Shown: in pieces, positions 25,134-37,300 of the stretch | Position numbering within the stretch: the stretch's first letter is position 1 | Layout of the letters: each line of letters opens with the position of its first letter | Assembly (NCBI GenBank): GCA_026874595.1 | Contig: CM049320.1 | Coordinates: 26,701,214 to 26,765,213 of the forward strand | DNA from: Sipunculus nudus | Lineage: Eukaryota > Annelida > Sipuncula > Golfingiida > Sipunculidae | Length of the DNA stretch: 64,000 nt | Direction of reading: 5' to 3' | Position numbers and translations under genes: made by a program | Notes under the pieces: generated by a model | Told to the model about the DNA's origin: nothing | The model's database searches: none | What the model saw: only the letters and a program-made list of their open reading frames with translations

Positions 25134-26562
25134 TGTCCGTCTTTCTCCGAGTCCAATCTTAGTGCCGGGTGTCGCCTACGTCCTCTTGCTAGAAAAGGAC
25201 CACCCAACTTGAGACCACTTTACTTATTAACTTGCCGACAAGTTCTTACGCTTTGCTGTCTTTAAAGACCTCCTGTGCTCATGTCCATTATCATTAAACG
25301 TACCGACCTTTTACGGGCGAATGTCTTTACCCGCCTATATTTACTAGGATTTAAGGTGACTGTCGTATTGGGTCTAGGATTTTGATTGTTGAGACGTTTG
25401 TGTAAACGGAGGGTTTGGCGGTTGGTCCGTGACCGGGTTTTATCCTCTGTAAACACAGGCTGGACCTTAACCTCCGGTGACGCGGGGGGATGGGATAGTT
25501 GCAAGTACATCCCTTGCTCTACAGTACTAGCATGAATCTGTGTGAGTCACTGCCTATTTTAATTTTTTTTAACAATGAAAAGTTGTTGACTTATACTATA
25601 GCGTATTGACAATCCCGGTCCTGTTAATTTGATTTAATTATTTATTATGCATAATTCCCCAGGATAAAAACCTTTGTAAAAATTTAAATTCATACAATCA
25701 TATTAAAATGTGATATACCAAACACTTAACATAAAATAAATATACAAACATTTACAGATCAATGATAAATTATGAAAGTAAGTTATTGAACATTATCCAA
25801 AATTATATCTTAAATGATGTTTTTAATATTCGTTAAAGTAAATAATAATTTATATGGATGCTAACAATTGGCATTAATTTGCATAATTAATGCATGAACG
25901 GAGAGGTTTCGTAATCGTGTAAACAAACATACACCTACACACACAGATTCACTCGCTGTTCTCTTACCCTTGTTATTGGGTACCAAACAAAATCCTGATT
26001 TGAACTACCTAATGTTTGATACTTTTGATGGTTTTCACCCCCTGACTTGAAGAAAATGGGAGGTAAATAACTCTTGTCCGCACATAGCTCACTGAAATTT
26101 CCTTTTTCTTCTTTTATTCTATATAGACTGTGAGTGCAACCTACAAGGTAGCATATTTTAGTTGTGTAGCTTGCATCAGGCTTTCAATTATGTAGCATAA
26201 ATGTTTGCACACGCAATTGTGCCGATTGTGTGAAATACCGCAGTTTCAGCACGTTGGCAGCACGTATGTGTGTTGAAGTCTTTCCATATCAAGCTGATAT
26301 GAGTGTCTCATACGGCGTCCCGCATACGGCGGGCCCGGTAAAAGGTTTATGATAAAATAACCAAAACGATAAAATATTTTTTTCGAATGCCGCACACAGC
26401 GCATGGTAATTGCATCTTTAGGACATGAGGCACTACCTTAATATAAATTGGACATATAAGTTTTTTCTTTATGTCAGGAGAACGTTAAGGAATTTAATCC
26501 ATTGACACAACAGCCACCTGTGACACATGGAAAAATCAAACCATGGATCTGTACGGGGGTTT

Positions 26563-26634
<72 letters not shown>

Positions 26635-27118
26635 ATCACCAGTTGTCAACTAAGGCTGTTATTGCATGTGACCAATGCCCTTGACCGACGTAAGTTGGTC
26701 TGATATGTTGTAAAATGTAGATTTTATTCTCATATTCAAAAATAATTCTCTTTCCAGTAATGTGTAAGGTAGTCGTTCATTTACCTTGTTGAAAATAAGG
26801 CACTTTAATCTTTTACGCTACATTGCTTTATTCGCTAAGAATGTGACCAGAAACAATTTCATATCAAAAGCAAAAAAAAAATAATAAAAAAATAAAAACA
26901 AAAGCAGGTTGACTAAGGGGATTAAACGGACTATAATTTAAAAAATGGTACTTCATTCAACCGGAAAGAATACAAGTAAATACTTTGTTACATGATTAGG
27001 GCTTCAAACCCTTTGATGATGAAGCTTTATATATTAAGACGTCTTCACATACACGTGCTGCCAACAAAGCACTCTAAAACTGTTCTGTTGAAACACACTT
27101 AGAAGCTTTACGGTCATG

Positions 27119-27175
<57 letters not shown>

Positions 27176-27412
27176 TCTTCATTAAACTGTTCATAAAGTG
27201 GCTTATATATAGAATGCCTTAATTAAAAAATTGAAAATAAAATTGGTGTTACAAGCATGCTAAATATGTTACATGAAATTAACTGATTGGATGAAAAGCT
27301 TAACAGTCATGCATTTTGCTATCATACTTAAATTTTATTATAATTAAGGATATTAAGATTCAATTTTGGCACTGTCGCAGTTAGCACACTGGATTACACA
27401 GCAACTGTTTTT
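25134..27412. other. Upstream region of the MAM-FReD gene, no coding sequence
   Basis: The promoter of the MAM-FReD gene must lie in or near the first few hundred bases. I see no convincing TATA box or initiator. A long (TA)n tract occupies about 26566-26631 and a (TA)n(TG)n tract about 27121-27174. Confidence 0.5.
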
Positions 27413-27499
27413 AGCTCAGCTGACTGAAAGTCATCTGAGCTATAGCGATCACTCTTTGTCCGTCGTCCGTCTGTCCGTCCGTTAACCAGGCACAAATCG

Positions 27500-29765
27500 T
27501 AACCGCTGAACCTAGAACCTTGTAACTTGGGATTCTGAGAGGTCCATGAAAAATCTCCTTGGAAACCAGAAATTAGGTCTCTGTTACCCATATCCTTCGA
27601 GCTATAGAGCCCCAAAGTACCCCCCAGAATAGTATAAAATTTCATACAAAAACTTCAATATCTGAATAACTACAACACTGATGGTCATGATTTTTGGCAT
27701 ACATATTGATCATGAGATGTTCCATAAGTTCCTGCAGACTGGTGGCGCCACCTGTATTTTTCGATTTTTTACAATTTTTTTTCTCTATTTTTGAGACCTT
27801 TAAAAATGTGAACATCTGTTAACAAGGCACACATCGTAAAGCCTAGACCTAGAATCTTAATTCTTGATACACTGAGAGGTCCATGAAAAATCTCCTTGGA
27901 AACCAGAAATTAGGTCTCTGTTACCCATATCCTTCGAGCTATGGGGCCCCAAAGTACCCCCCAGAATAGTATAAAATTTCATACAAAAACTTCAATATCT
28001 GAATAACTACAACACTGATGGTCATGATTTTTGGCATACATATTGATCATGAGATGTTCCATAAGTTCCTGCAGACTGGTGGCGCCACCTGTATTTTTCG
28101 ATTTTTTTACAATTTTTTCCTCTATTTTTGAGACGTTTAAAGATGCTGTCATCTGTTAACGTGGCACAAATCGTAACCACTGGACCTAGAATCTTCATTC
28201 TCGACACACTGAGAAACCTATTAAAAGTCTCCGTGGAAACCATAAATTAGATCTCTGTTACCCATATCCTTCGAGCTATGGGGCCCCAAAGTACCCCCCA
28301 GAAAAGTAAAAAATTTCATACAAAAACTTCAATATCTCATTAACTTCTTGAATGATGGTCATGATTTTTGCCATACGTATTGATCATGAGATGTTCCATC
28401 ACTTCCTGCAGACTGGTGGCGCCACCTGAATTTTTCGATTTTTTACGAATTTAAAAATGTGAACAGCTGTTAACAGGGCACAAATCATAAAGACTGGACC
28501 TAGAATCTTCATTCTTGACACACTAAGAGGTCCATAAAAAGTCTGCATGGAAACCTGAAATAAGGTCTCTGTTACCCATATCCTTTGAGCTATGGGGGGC
28601 TCCCAATAACCCCCCAGAATAATGGAAAATTTGATAAAAACAAACTGCAACATCTCAATAACTACAACACTGATGGTCATGATTTTTGGCATACATATTG
28701 ACCAAGAGTTGTTTCATCAGTACCTTTAGACTGGTGGTGCCACCTGTATTTTTTCAAATTTTCACAATTTTTTTTCTCTATTTTCGAGACCTTTCAGGAT
28801 GTAGTTATCTGTCAACAGGGTACAAATCGTAAGGACTGGACCTAGAATCTTCATTGTTGACACACAGGGAGACCCATGATAAGTCTCCATGGACATCTGA
28901 AATTAGGTCTCTGTTACCCATATCCTTTGAGCTATGGCACTCCAAAGAACAGCTCAGAATAATGGAAAATTTGATACAAAAGCTGAAGTATCTGAACAAC
29001 TAATGCAGAGATCACCATAATTGTTTTCATGGATATTGATCATGGAGTGTTTCATCAGTTTCTGCAGACTGGTGGCACCACCTGTATTTGTTCGGTTTTT
29101 TTACGAATTTTTTCTCTATTTTTGAGACCTTTAAAGTTATGAACATCTGTTAACAGGGCACAACTCATTAAAACTGGATCTAGAATCTTCATTCTTGACA
29201 CACAGGGAGACCCATGAAAAGTCTCCATGGAAACCTGAAATTAGGTCTCTGTTACCCATATTCTTTAAGCTGTATGGCTCCAAATTACCCCCCAGAATAA
29301 TGGAAAATTTGATACAAAAACTGCAGTATCTCAATAACTACAACACTGATGGTCATGATTTTCGGCATACATATTGATCATGACCTGTTCCATCAGTTTC
29401 TGCAGACTGGGTGCGCCACCTCTATTTTTTTCAAATTTTTACGATTTTTTTTTCTCTTTTTTTGATACGTTTAAAGATGTGGTTATCTGTCAACAGGGTA
29501 CAAATCGCAACAACTGGACCTAGAATTTTCATTCTTGTCATGCAAGAAGGCCCATGAAAAGTGCCTGTGGAAACTTAAAATTAGGTCTCTGTTACCCATA
29601 TCCTTCAAGCTATAGGGCTCCGAAGTATCCCTCAGAATAATGGACAATTTGATACAAAAGCTGAAGTATCTGAACAACTAATGGGGAGATCACCATGATT
29701 CTTTGCATGGATATTGATGTTTGTTAGTGTTTTTATTAGTTTCTGCAGACTGGTGGAGCCACCTG
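27500..29765 (+). repeat. ~335-bp tandem repeat array, 7 copies
   Basis: The unit runs from the 'gacctagaatcttcattctt' block through ttaggtctctgttacccata and atggtcatgatttttggcat to ctgcagactggtggcgccac. The GGTGGCGCCACC position recurs at 27741, 28078, 28415, 28733 (1 change), 29071 (1 change), 29409 (changed) and 29752 (1 change), giving spacings of 313-343 bp. The first two units are nearly identical. Confidence 0.92.
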
Positions 29766-31115
29766 TATTTTTGTACCCGCCAAAACGAAGTTTTGTGGAT
29801 ACTATGTTTTTGACCGGGTTCCTCCGCCGTTGCCGCGTTCGTTTCCAGAGAGTTCCTCTGGGACTTGATTTTATCAGCTTTCCAAGCTCATATCTCGGGA
29901 ACCGTTTGACTGATCAGGAAATAAAATTTATACTGATGTAGCCCTTGGATAGCTCTATAACATACACAAAAAATGGTGGCGCCACCTGTAACCATGTTTG
30001 CACAGTGTCCATCTGTTCATCTGCCTTTGGTTAAAATCACTCATATCACTGCAGTGAATTGACTAATTCACCTGAAATTCGGCATGCGTATATATCCTGG
30101 ATAGCTTTCTTGATTTGATGACAGGTGGCCCCACCTATATTCTCATTCACGCTGGTGACATCCAAGCTCATATTTCGGGAACCGTTTGACTGATCAGGAA
30201 ATAAAATTTATACTAATGTAGCCCTTGGATAGCTCTATAACATACACAAAAAATGGTGGCGCCACCTGTAACCATGTTTGCACAGTGTCCATCTGTTCAT
30301 CTGCCTTTGGTTAAAATCACTCATATCACTGCAGTGAATTGACTAATTCACCTGAAATTCGGCATGCGTATATATCCTGGATAGCTTTCTTGATTTTATG
30401 ACAGGTGGCCCCACCTATATTCTCATTCACGCTGATGACATCCAAGCTCATATCTCGGGAACCGTTTGACCGATCGGGCCAAAATTTTGCATGTGTATAG
30501 ATCTAACATAGCTCTTTATCATACACAAAACTGGAGGGGCCACCTGCAACCATTTTTGCACATTTTGCACAGCGTCTGTCTGTTGGTCTGCCGTGGCCTA
30601 AAATCACTCATTTCTCTGTAGTGGTTTGACATAACTGCCTAAGATTTTGCAGGTTTATACATCCTGGATAGCTTTCTTGATTTTATGACAGGTGGCGCCA
30701 CCTACATTCTAGTTAACGCTGCACACATCCAAGCTAATATCTCAGGAACCATTTGACCGATTGGGCCAAAATTGTGCTTGTGTTTAGATCTTACATAGGT
30801 CTTTATCATACACAAAACTGCAACCATTTTTGCACAGCGTCTGTCTGTTTGTCTGCCGTGGGCTAAAATCACTCATATCCATGTAGTGGTTTGACTTTTC
30901 TGCCTAAAATTTTGCATATGTATACAACTTGGACAGCTTTCTGGATTTGTGGTAGGTTGCACAACCTACATACACATTTAGGCTGCAGACATCCATGCTA
31001 ATATGCAACATACCTCACTCTGTTTCCCCTTGCCACTCAATCCATGCCTCACTTCACTCTGATTTTGGCAGATACACGTAGTCACTTGTCGGCTACCCGT
31101 ATTCTAGTTTTTAAA
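29766..31115 (+). repeat. ~280-bp tandem repeats, nested module
   Basis: Units begin at tccaagctcatat near 29880, 30160 and 30440, with a diverged unit from about 30725. Units 1 and 2 differ at only about four of 280 positions. The module starts at a small palindrome (ccaaaacgaagttttgtgg) and ends near ggctacccgtattctagttt. The same module occurs inverted at 56196-57795, so it can move apart from the rest of the 27.4-31.3 kb element. Confidence 0.85.
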
Positions 31116-31285
31116 GTTTACACATTTTTTCTCTATTTTTCAGATATATAAATACAGACTAAATCTTGGCCTGTTGGTTAATCTGTTTGATGCTTCAGTT
31201 GAATGGGTATCTACCATTCTGATGATAAAATTTCCTTTTGTTAATCTCTTCCCAGTCAGCTGAGCGTCATGACCCATGGGTCACT

Positions 31286-33645
31286 TACGGTTCCATTAGT
31301 TTCGGCGGGGCCCTTAAAGACGGCACCATAGGTTTTACAGAGTCCTTGTATTCTTAAATTGAAAATCCAAACATCGTTTTTATTCAATCAGTTCAGAAGC
31401 CCTTACTGTGGGTTATTGTTGGAAAAATAAGAGTCGGGGCTAATTTTAAATATCCAGAATTTTATGTCACAGAAAAAGACGACGTGTTAAATTGGTTAAC
31501 TGAGATGAACTAATTAAATGATTTTTTTTTAAGATAAACTCATATTAACGTATAACAGAGTTCCTCCTTTTATCTAGCTTTAGTTGTAAAATTTGGAAAA
31601 TAAATCAGCAAGCTTGTTCCGTGTCACTTAAATCTGCCCCAAAAACTAAATTTTCAACACAAACCACCAACAGAAACTTGCCCCTACAAATATTAATAGA
31701 ATTCCAAATGTTATATATATTTGGAACATTAAGTATAAAGATGTACCGTATAGTACGAATGCAAACCGGATGGGGCATTGGTAAGGTTGTAACAGTGGCG
31801 GATCCAGGTTGTTGCTATACGGGGGGCACCAGGCCAGGGTAAAAGACTACACTTTAACCCTCTCTTCACTCAGCATATCTATAAATAGGAACAACAAACA
31901 TCTCAAGCAAATATGAAAGGCCCTATGTTCAGTTGCCCATATCCTAAATAATGCCACATTTATAGATGCAATACTATTTGACTGAAAGGGACGTACGAAT
32001 TATGTAAGGCAGGACCCCAAAAAAAATGGAAATAGGAAAGGTAAAGGGGGGGGGGGGGGCACCTGTCGCCTCTGGATCAGCCTTTGTGCAAGTATGTTAG
32101 GGTAGGAATGGGACCACTTAACAGTTAGGGCAGGAAGAATTATTATGGCAGGAAGTGGGTATAAGGGGAAGAATATGTATCTTCCTGCACTAACTATAAG
32201 GGCAGGAAAGGCAGCCATATATTCAAGAATTCATTCCTTTTATGTCAAATAAACTTGTTTCTCTCTGTCATTCTCTCTTTCTTTCTCTCATTCCCCCTCT
32301 CTCCCTTACTCTGTTTCTCTCTCTTTCTCTCTCCCTCTCTGTGGTAAGGATGGCGTCAACTTTGTGTCACGTTCAGCCTAGACGACAACCGGTATCCTTG
32401 CAGGTTAATATTCTATTGCTCTAACAATACACAACAGTAGTCGACAGGTCCTTAATCAGACAGTGATTAAACAAAACCAGACCGTGATTAAACAAGTTTG
32501 TTTATTAAGCAAACACTCACAATTAAAAAACTGCGGTTCAACAATCTAATCGCAAAATGAATCCAGTAACTAATACAAAATGTGCTTTGAAACTATTGCC
32601 TTCTGTTAACAATTCACTTTTGTTGAGGATATTAAAAACAACATGAATATTTGAATGTGATTTTCTGTTTTTCATCGATAGGAATTTACGTTGTTTATAT
32701 AATTTCTACCACGTGAAACACCACCATAACAAACATAAGAAAATTATCTTTTTCGAGCATATATTTTCAGTAACATAAACCAATCAAATCATTTACCAAT
32801 TAATGGATAAAAGACTCATCTTTATATGCTTATCAGAAAGTTTCCAATAAATTTCAAATCAGTTTTTTCAAAAGGTGTCTTAAAATAAGAATAATTTCGT
32901 TAATAACATGCGGTTTCTATTCAGTTTTGAAAAAAAAAAATTCTTGAGGCCATATGTTTGTGTTTTAATAGGATGTGACGGTTTAATGTCCCTTAAAACA
33001 GTCCCAAAGGAATTTTGAGCCATTAGACGAAGTTAAAGTACTTATAAGGAATTTGTGAACTGTCAAGTCGTGACTGGTATTGCAGACATGTTGTACAAAT
33101 AGACATATAATGTTAACGCTGCACGAATGAGTGACATGTACGGTTTGCCGGAGACAAATAAAATATGTTGTACATGTCAACGTAAACGTTAGGCAAGGCT
33201 GGATAAAGTAGACAATATTAGTCATTGGATATTTTCTTGCACACTGCGAAGAATCGGACTCTACTAGTTAGGGAATATGATACAGGGTACTAAACATGTG
33301 TTAATCTAGTGAAGAGGGTAATATAGTTCTACAAATACGTTATATATTAATTGCTATAAGGCACATTCTATAAATTTTTTTTTGTGGAAAGGACTTCACG
33401 GCATACGAAATACTTTGTAACCATGTGCATGTTAAATGTAAACGATAGTCTCCTTGAAATGCAACATTTTTACGTTAAAGTTTGACAGTTGAGACAAATG
33501 GGTACGGCCGACCAAACATTCCTAACTAGGAATCGGTTTATTTTGAGTAGAAACACCCTCTGGTGGAAGGGTGATTTTACGGCGTATACGAGGTCGTAAA
33601 GGGAACTGGTGCTAACTGAGCAGGGTTACATTGTCCCTGCGTTTT
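31286..33645. other. Intergenic region between the two complete genes
   Basis: No gene is supported. A diverged member of the cggatccagg-type MITE family may span about 31793-32080 (left end acagtggcggatccagg, right side cctctggatcag, with a G-run between). A CT-rich tract lies near 32260-32340. Confidence 0.5.
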
Positions 33646-33945
33646 TAAGAATAAGATGGTAGACACAAAAATCTCTGTATTACTATATTTTTCATATTGT
33701 TACATAATTCGTAATTGGAGTTTGTCTGGCCTAAGGAAATGTTAGCTATCAATGCTAGTGTGATAACATTTAAGGGATAGTCATATCGTAACTTGCCCTG
33801 TCGAATATAAGGACATACAACGATAAGTAGGGTCACCCCGGTTTCTCTATTAAGCTTAAAATTCTTAGATACATTCAAATCTGGTTTTGAAATTTGCAAT
33901 AGGTTTGCCTCTATAAAGAGAATGTTTGGCATACAGGTATATACT

Positions 33946-33951
33946 TTTATT
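33946..33951 (-). terminator. Poly(A) signal AATAAA, amidase gene
   Basis: tttatt on the plus strand, about 90 nt past the amidase stop codon in its direction of transcription. Cleavage would be expected shortly after. Confidence 0.55.
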
Positions 33952-34040
33952 AACAAGAAAGCATGTTCTCAAATCATTATGTATAGAAATAAGACTCAGC
34001 CTGTGAGCATACTTGGTTTCTTATCTGTTGTTCACAACAT

Positions 34041-34330
34041 TCATTTCCTCCAAACAGCAATCCTAGAAGGTGCCTTAGCAGTTGCCGGTGCAGGTTTCTT
34101 TTCAACAGGTGCCTTTTCAGCAAGTGTCCAATCAGCCGGTGGAGTGGGGCAGGTGACTTCAACAGCGCGGCCAACTTTCAGCAAGGAGCCCTCGTCAAAG
34201 TACTTGGCCACAAACATGACGCCGATTGGCAACCCCTCGGAGAACCCTGCGTTAATGGTCATTGCTGGGTGTCCAGAAGCGTCGAAGGCATTGGTGTTCT
34301 CAATTGGGGCCCAGCACTGCGATATGTAAT
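34041..34330 (-). CDS. Amidase last exon and stop
   Basis: A 290-nt exon entering in phase 1 and ending in [51 protein letters not shown]...GLPIGVM is the conserved C-terminal amidase motif. After that comes a low-complexity tail ([20 protein letters not shown]) with no counterpart in the family as I know it. Confidence 0.95.
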
Positions 34331-37300
34331 CTATAAAAAAAGTTAATCTATACGTGTAAATAGACTATCACATCACAACAATGAATTTGAAATTTTCGAA
34401 ACACAAGTTAAGTTGTATGAGCCCTTGGATGGAATTTAGACCGTGGCACTTCAATCACCTGCCCAATCTTCAGCTAAAATGGAAATATTGTTTTCCAAAT
34501 ATGTGTATACATACTTATTCATTTCAACTAAAAAACTAATAAATAACGATATAATCATTCGAGAAAACTTTTGCATACTTGATCACAAGAGTGTTCTGTA
34601 TCAGGTTCAAGAAACTTATCTTGCCACAGTCAATTGTTGCGAAGATTTGTTTGTTAACTTTAAGATGATGGGTTGTTGGTTATTCCCTACAGAATGTGTG
34701 AAGTATGAAATTGTATGAGACACCCGCTACACCGTTAGTCAAAATATGAAAAGTGTTATTACGGGAATGATATTTTACTTTTCCTTTTCTATTTTTATAG
34801 CAATAAAACTTCTTTTAAAACGTGAATTAGCACCACAACAGACTGTATATGATTAGCTATTATAAGGGAATTAACAATCATTCGGAAATTAACATTTATG
34901 TATCGTTTCGAAGTAAAGTGTATGAAATATATTTTGGTTATGTTTCTATGGGTACAGAAGAACCCTGGCTTGGAGTCTAAAATGTATTCGATAATTATAA
35001 ATATCATTAAGATATAGTATAGTATGGGGAGGAAAGTTTCGCGAAAACTCTTTATCTTAATTGATATATATGTATATATTTTTTCAGGCAAGCATTAACA
35101 AGTGACCCATGGGTCATGACGCTCAGCTGCCAAGCATGACCTGTGACATCATGGACTGAGATTCACAACTTCTAGTCAAATTTTGAAGAACCAATTTGCC
35201 AATTTGTTGAAAATTTTCTATAAATATATATCACCTATGTCTGGTTAAAACACAGTGAATTGATGGTCTGAGGAAAATGCATGATTGTTAAGCTATCAGG
35301 AACTATTCCAACAGCTTGCTTGAAACCTGTCAGTCTCAAAGGAACACCACAAAGGGAAAATATAAGATCAAAATATGTAGCAAAAATCAAGGAAATACAT
35401 GCAAGAATTATTGAGAAACAGGTGCTTCTGTATGAATTTTTATTCAATACAAGCCAACTGTACTGCACTTTTATAAATGATAGTAATATTTATTCAGAAA
35501 TATTTGACCCAATCCTTTACAAGATTACATAAATATACATCCAACTGCATTCACTTTAACTGTTCTTGAGATAATATGATCAAAAGGAATTAAAAGATGG
35601 TTGCCTGGTGGCCATATTGGACTTCTGACAAGTCTGAAATCAGACAACAAACATTCTCTAAATCGGACCAAACATTAAAGAAAAATTACTGAAACTGCAC
35701 TGAAGAAAGAATTTCTAAGGTGGCTAACTGGCAGACATTATGGATTTCTGACAAGTATGACATTTGATATCCCACATTCTCCAATAAGAGACCAAACTTG
35801 GGCCAATTATCCAGTAATGAATGCCCAAAATAATTCAAAAGGCATGTCCAGGCCCTCATATCAGATTTATAGATATGCAATTGTAAAAAGTGAAAGTCCA
35901 ATATTTTTTATTATCACTCTGCTTTTCAATGGGGTCAGCAGGGTAGGTAAACTGCCAAACCTGAAAGAAAAGAAATGCAGAAAGCATGACTAAGAGTCTT
36001 GAAATAAAACAAAAAGCCATCCTAAATCAAGCTACACATCCACATATTATGAGAACAAACACTTGCTTTTATATGTGGTGATATATATTAAAATATTCAG
36101 ATATCTAGGAAACTAAGTTTATTGCTAGGATTCCATAAAATAAACTGCAAAATGTTCCCATCATCTTATAAATCAGTAGCTAAACCTTAATACTATACTC
36201 TAATAGTCTTAATGCCTGGCTGAAGCATTCTGACAACAGTGTTTTTGTTATGAAGTAACGAGGTACTTATCACTGAGCCTTATCACTTAATAGGCTGATA
36301 CAAAGGGGAGTCATATGTCACCAGTGTCACTTACAATTACAGCCACACAGGGAGATGTACCAGCTGGAGTGGGATGGTTATATATACAAGAAAAATAGAG
36401 ATGGTCTATAAAATAAGTAATTGTGAACATCCCTGACCTATGACCTTGGCCTTTTGCCCATATATCAACTGGATTCTTTCTAAATGATGGGTAACTACTA
36501 ACCACTTAAATCTGGTGTAATTACTTGGCAACAGATGGGTGAATAACTTTGACCTGCAACCTTTAAGCTGCTGACCAGCTGACCCCAAAATCAATAAGTT
36601 ATTTATTCAAGCAAAAAGACCCATAAATATGAAGTTTGAGTCAAACTGAGTGATGCATAGATGTGGCATATGTGAAAGACTGAAGGTTTCGGTTGAACAG
36701 TTACACTTGAAATATGCTCACAAGCATTTAGAACAATTAAATATTGTGACCTTGACCTTTGACTTTTTGACCAACATCAATAGGCTTCTTCCCTTATTGG
36801 TAGGTAAGCCATATATGACAGATGGAAGGTACAGATTGAAAAGTTTGCCTGAAAATGACTCCACGCAAGAAGTGGGTGCTGTGAACTGACCTTTGACCTC
36901 AAAATCAACAGGTCTTTTCACCTGTTGGCAGAGAAGCGATATCAGTGCTGGAAGGTTTGGAATGAAAAGTCTAGCTTGAAATGTGTCCACAACCTTTTCA
37001 AAGAAGTGGATCCTGTGACCTGACCTTTGACCTTGTGACCTCAAAATCTATAGGATTCTTCTCCAACTTAGTAGGTGAGCTATATGTGAAAAATCAAAGA
37101 ATTGGGATGAAAGGGTTGGCTTAAAATGCATCCACAGGCTTTTCAAAGAAGAGGCTCCTGTGACCTTGACCTTTGACCTTTTGACCTAAAAAAAAATTAT
37201 GGTTCTTCCCCTGTTGGTAGGTGAGCAGTATGTGAAAGATGGAAGGTTTGGGATGAAAATTTTGTCTCAAAGAGTTATTTCTGGGGGGTGCAAACACACC

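Larger units (their letters stand above)
27413..31285 (+). mobile_element. Tandem-core family element, copy 1 (3.9 kb)
   Basis: The left end is a hairpin at 27413-27441: agctcagctgact, loop gaa, agtcatctgagct (one mismatch), followed by ctatagcgatcactc and GTCCGTCGTCCGTC. The right end is cagctgagcgtcatgaccca plus the perfect 14-bp palindrome TGACCCATGGGTCA at 31270-31283. The same two ends bound the 35.1-37.4 kb element in inverted orientation. The interior holds two different tandem arrays and no recognisable transposase or helicase. Conserved ends around a variable tandem core fit the non-autonomous Helitron-like elements ('pearl'/HINE type) known from bivalves. The class is inferred. Confidence 0.7.

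Noticed and set aside
33551-33570. CTCF-like CCACCAGAGGGTG on the minus strand
   Set aside because: The invariant GGGC is GGGT here; kept out of the feature list as too weak.
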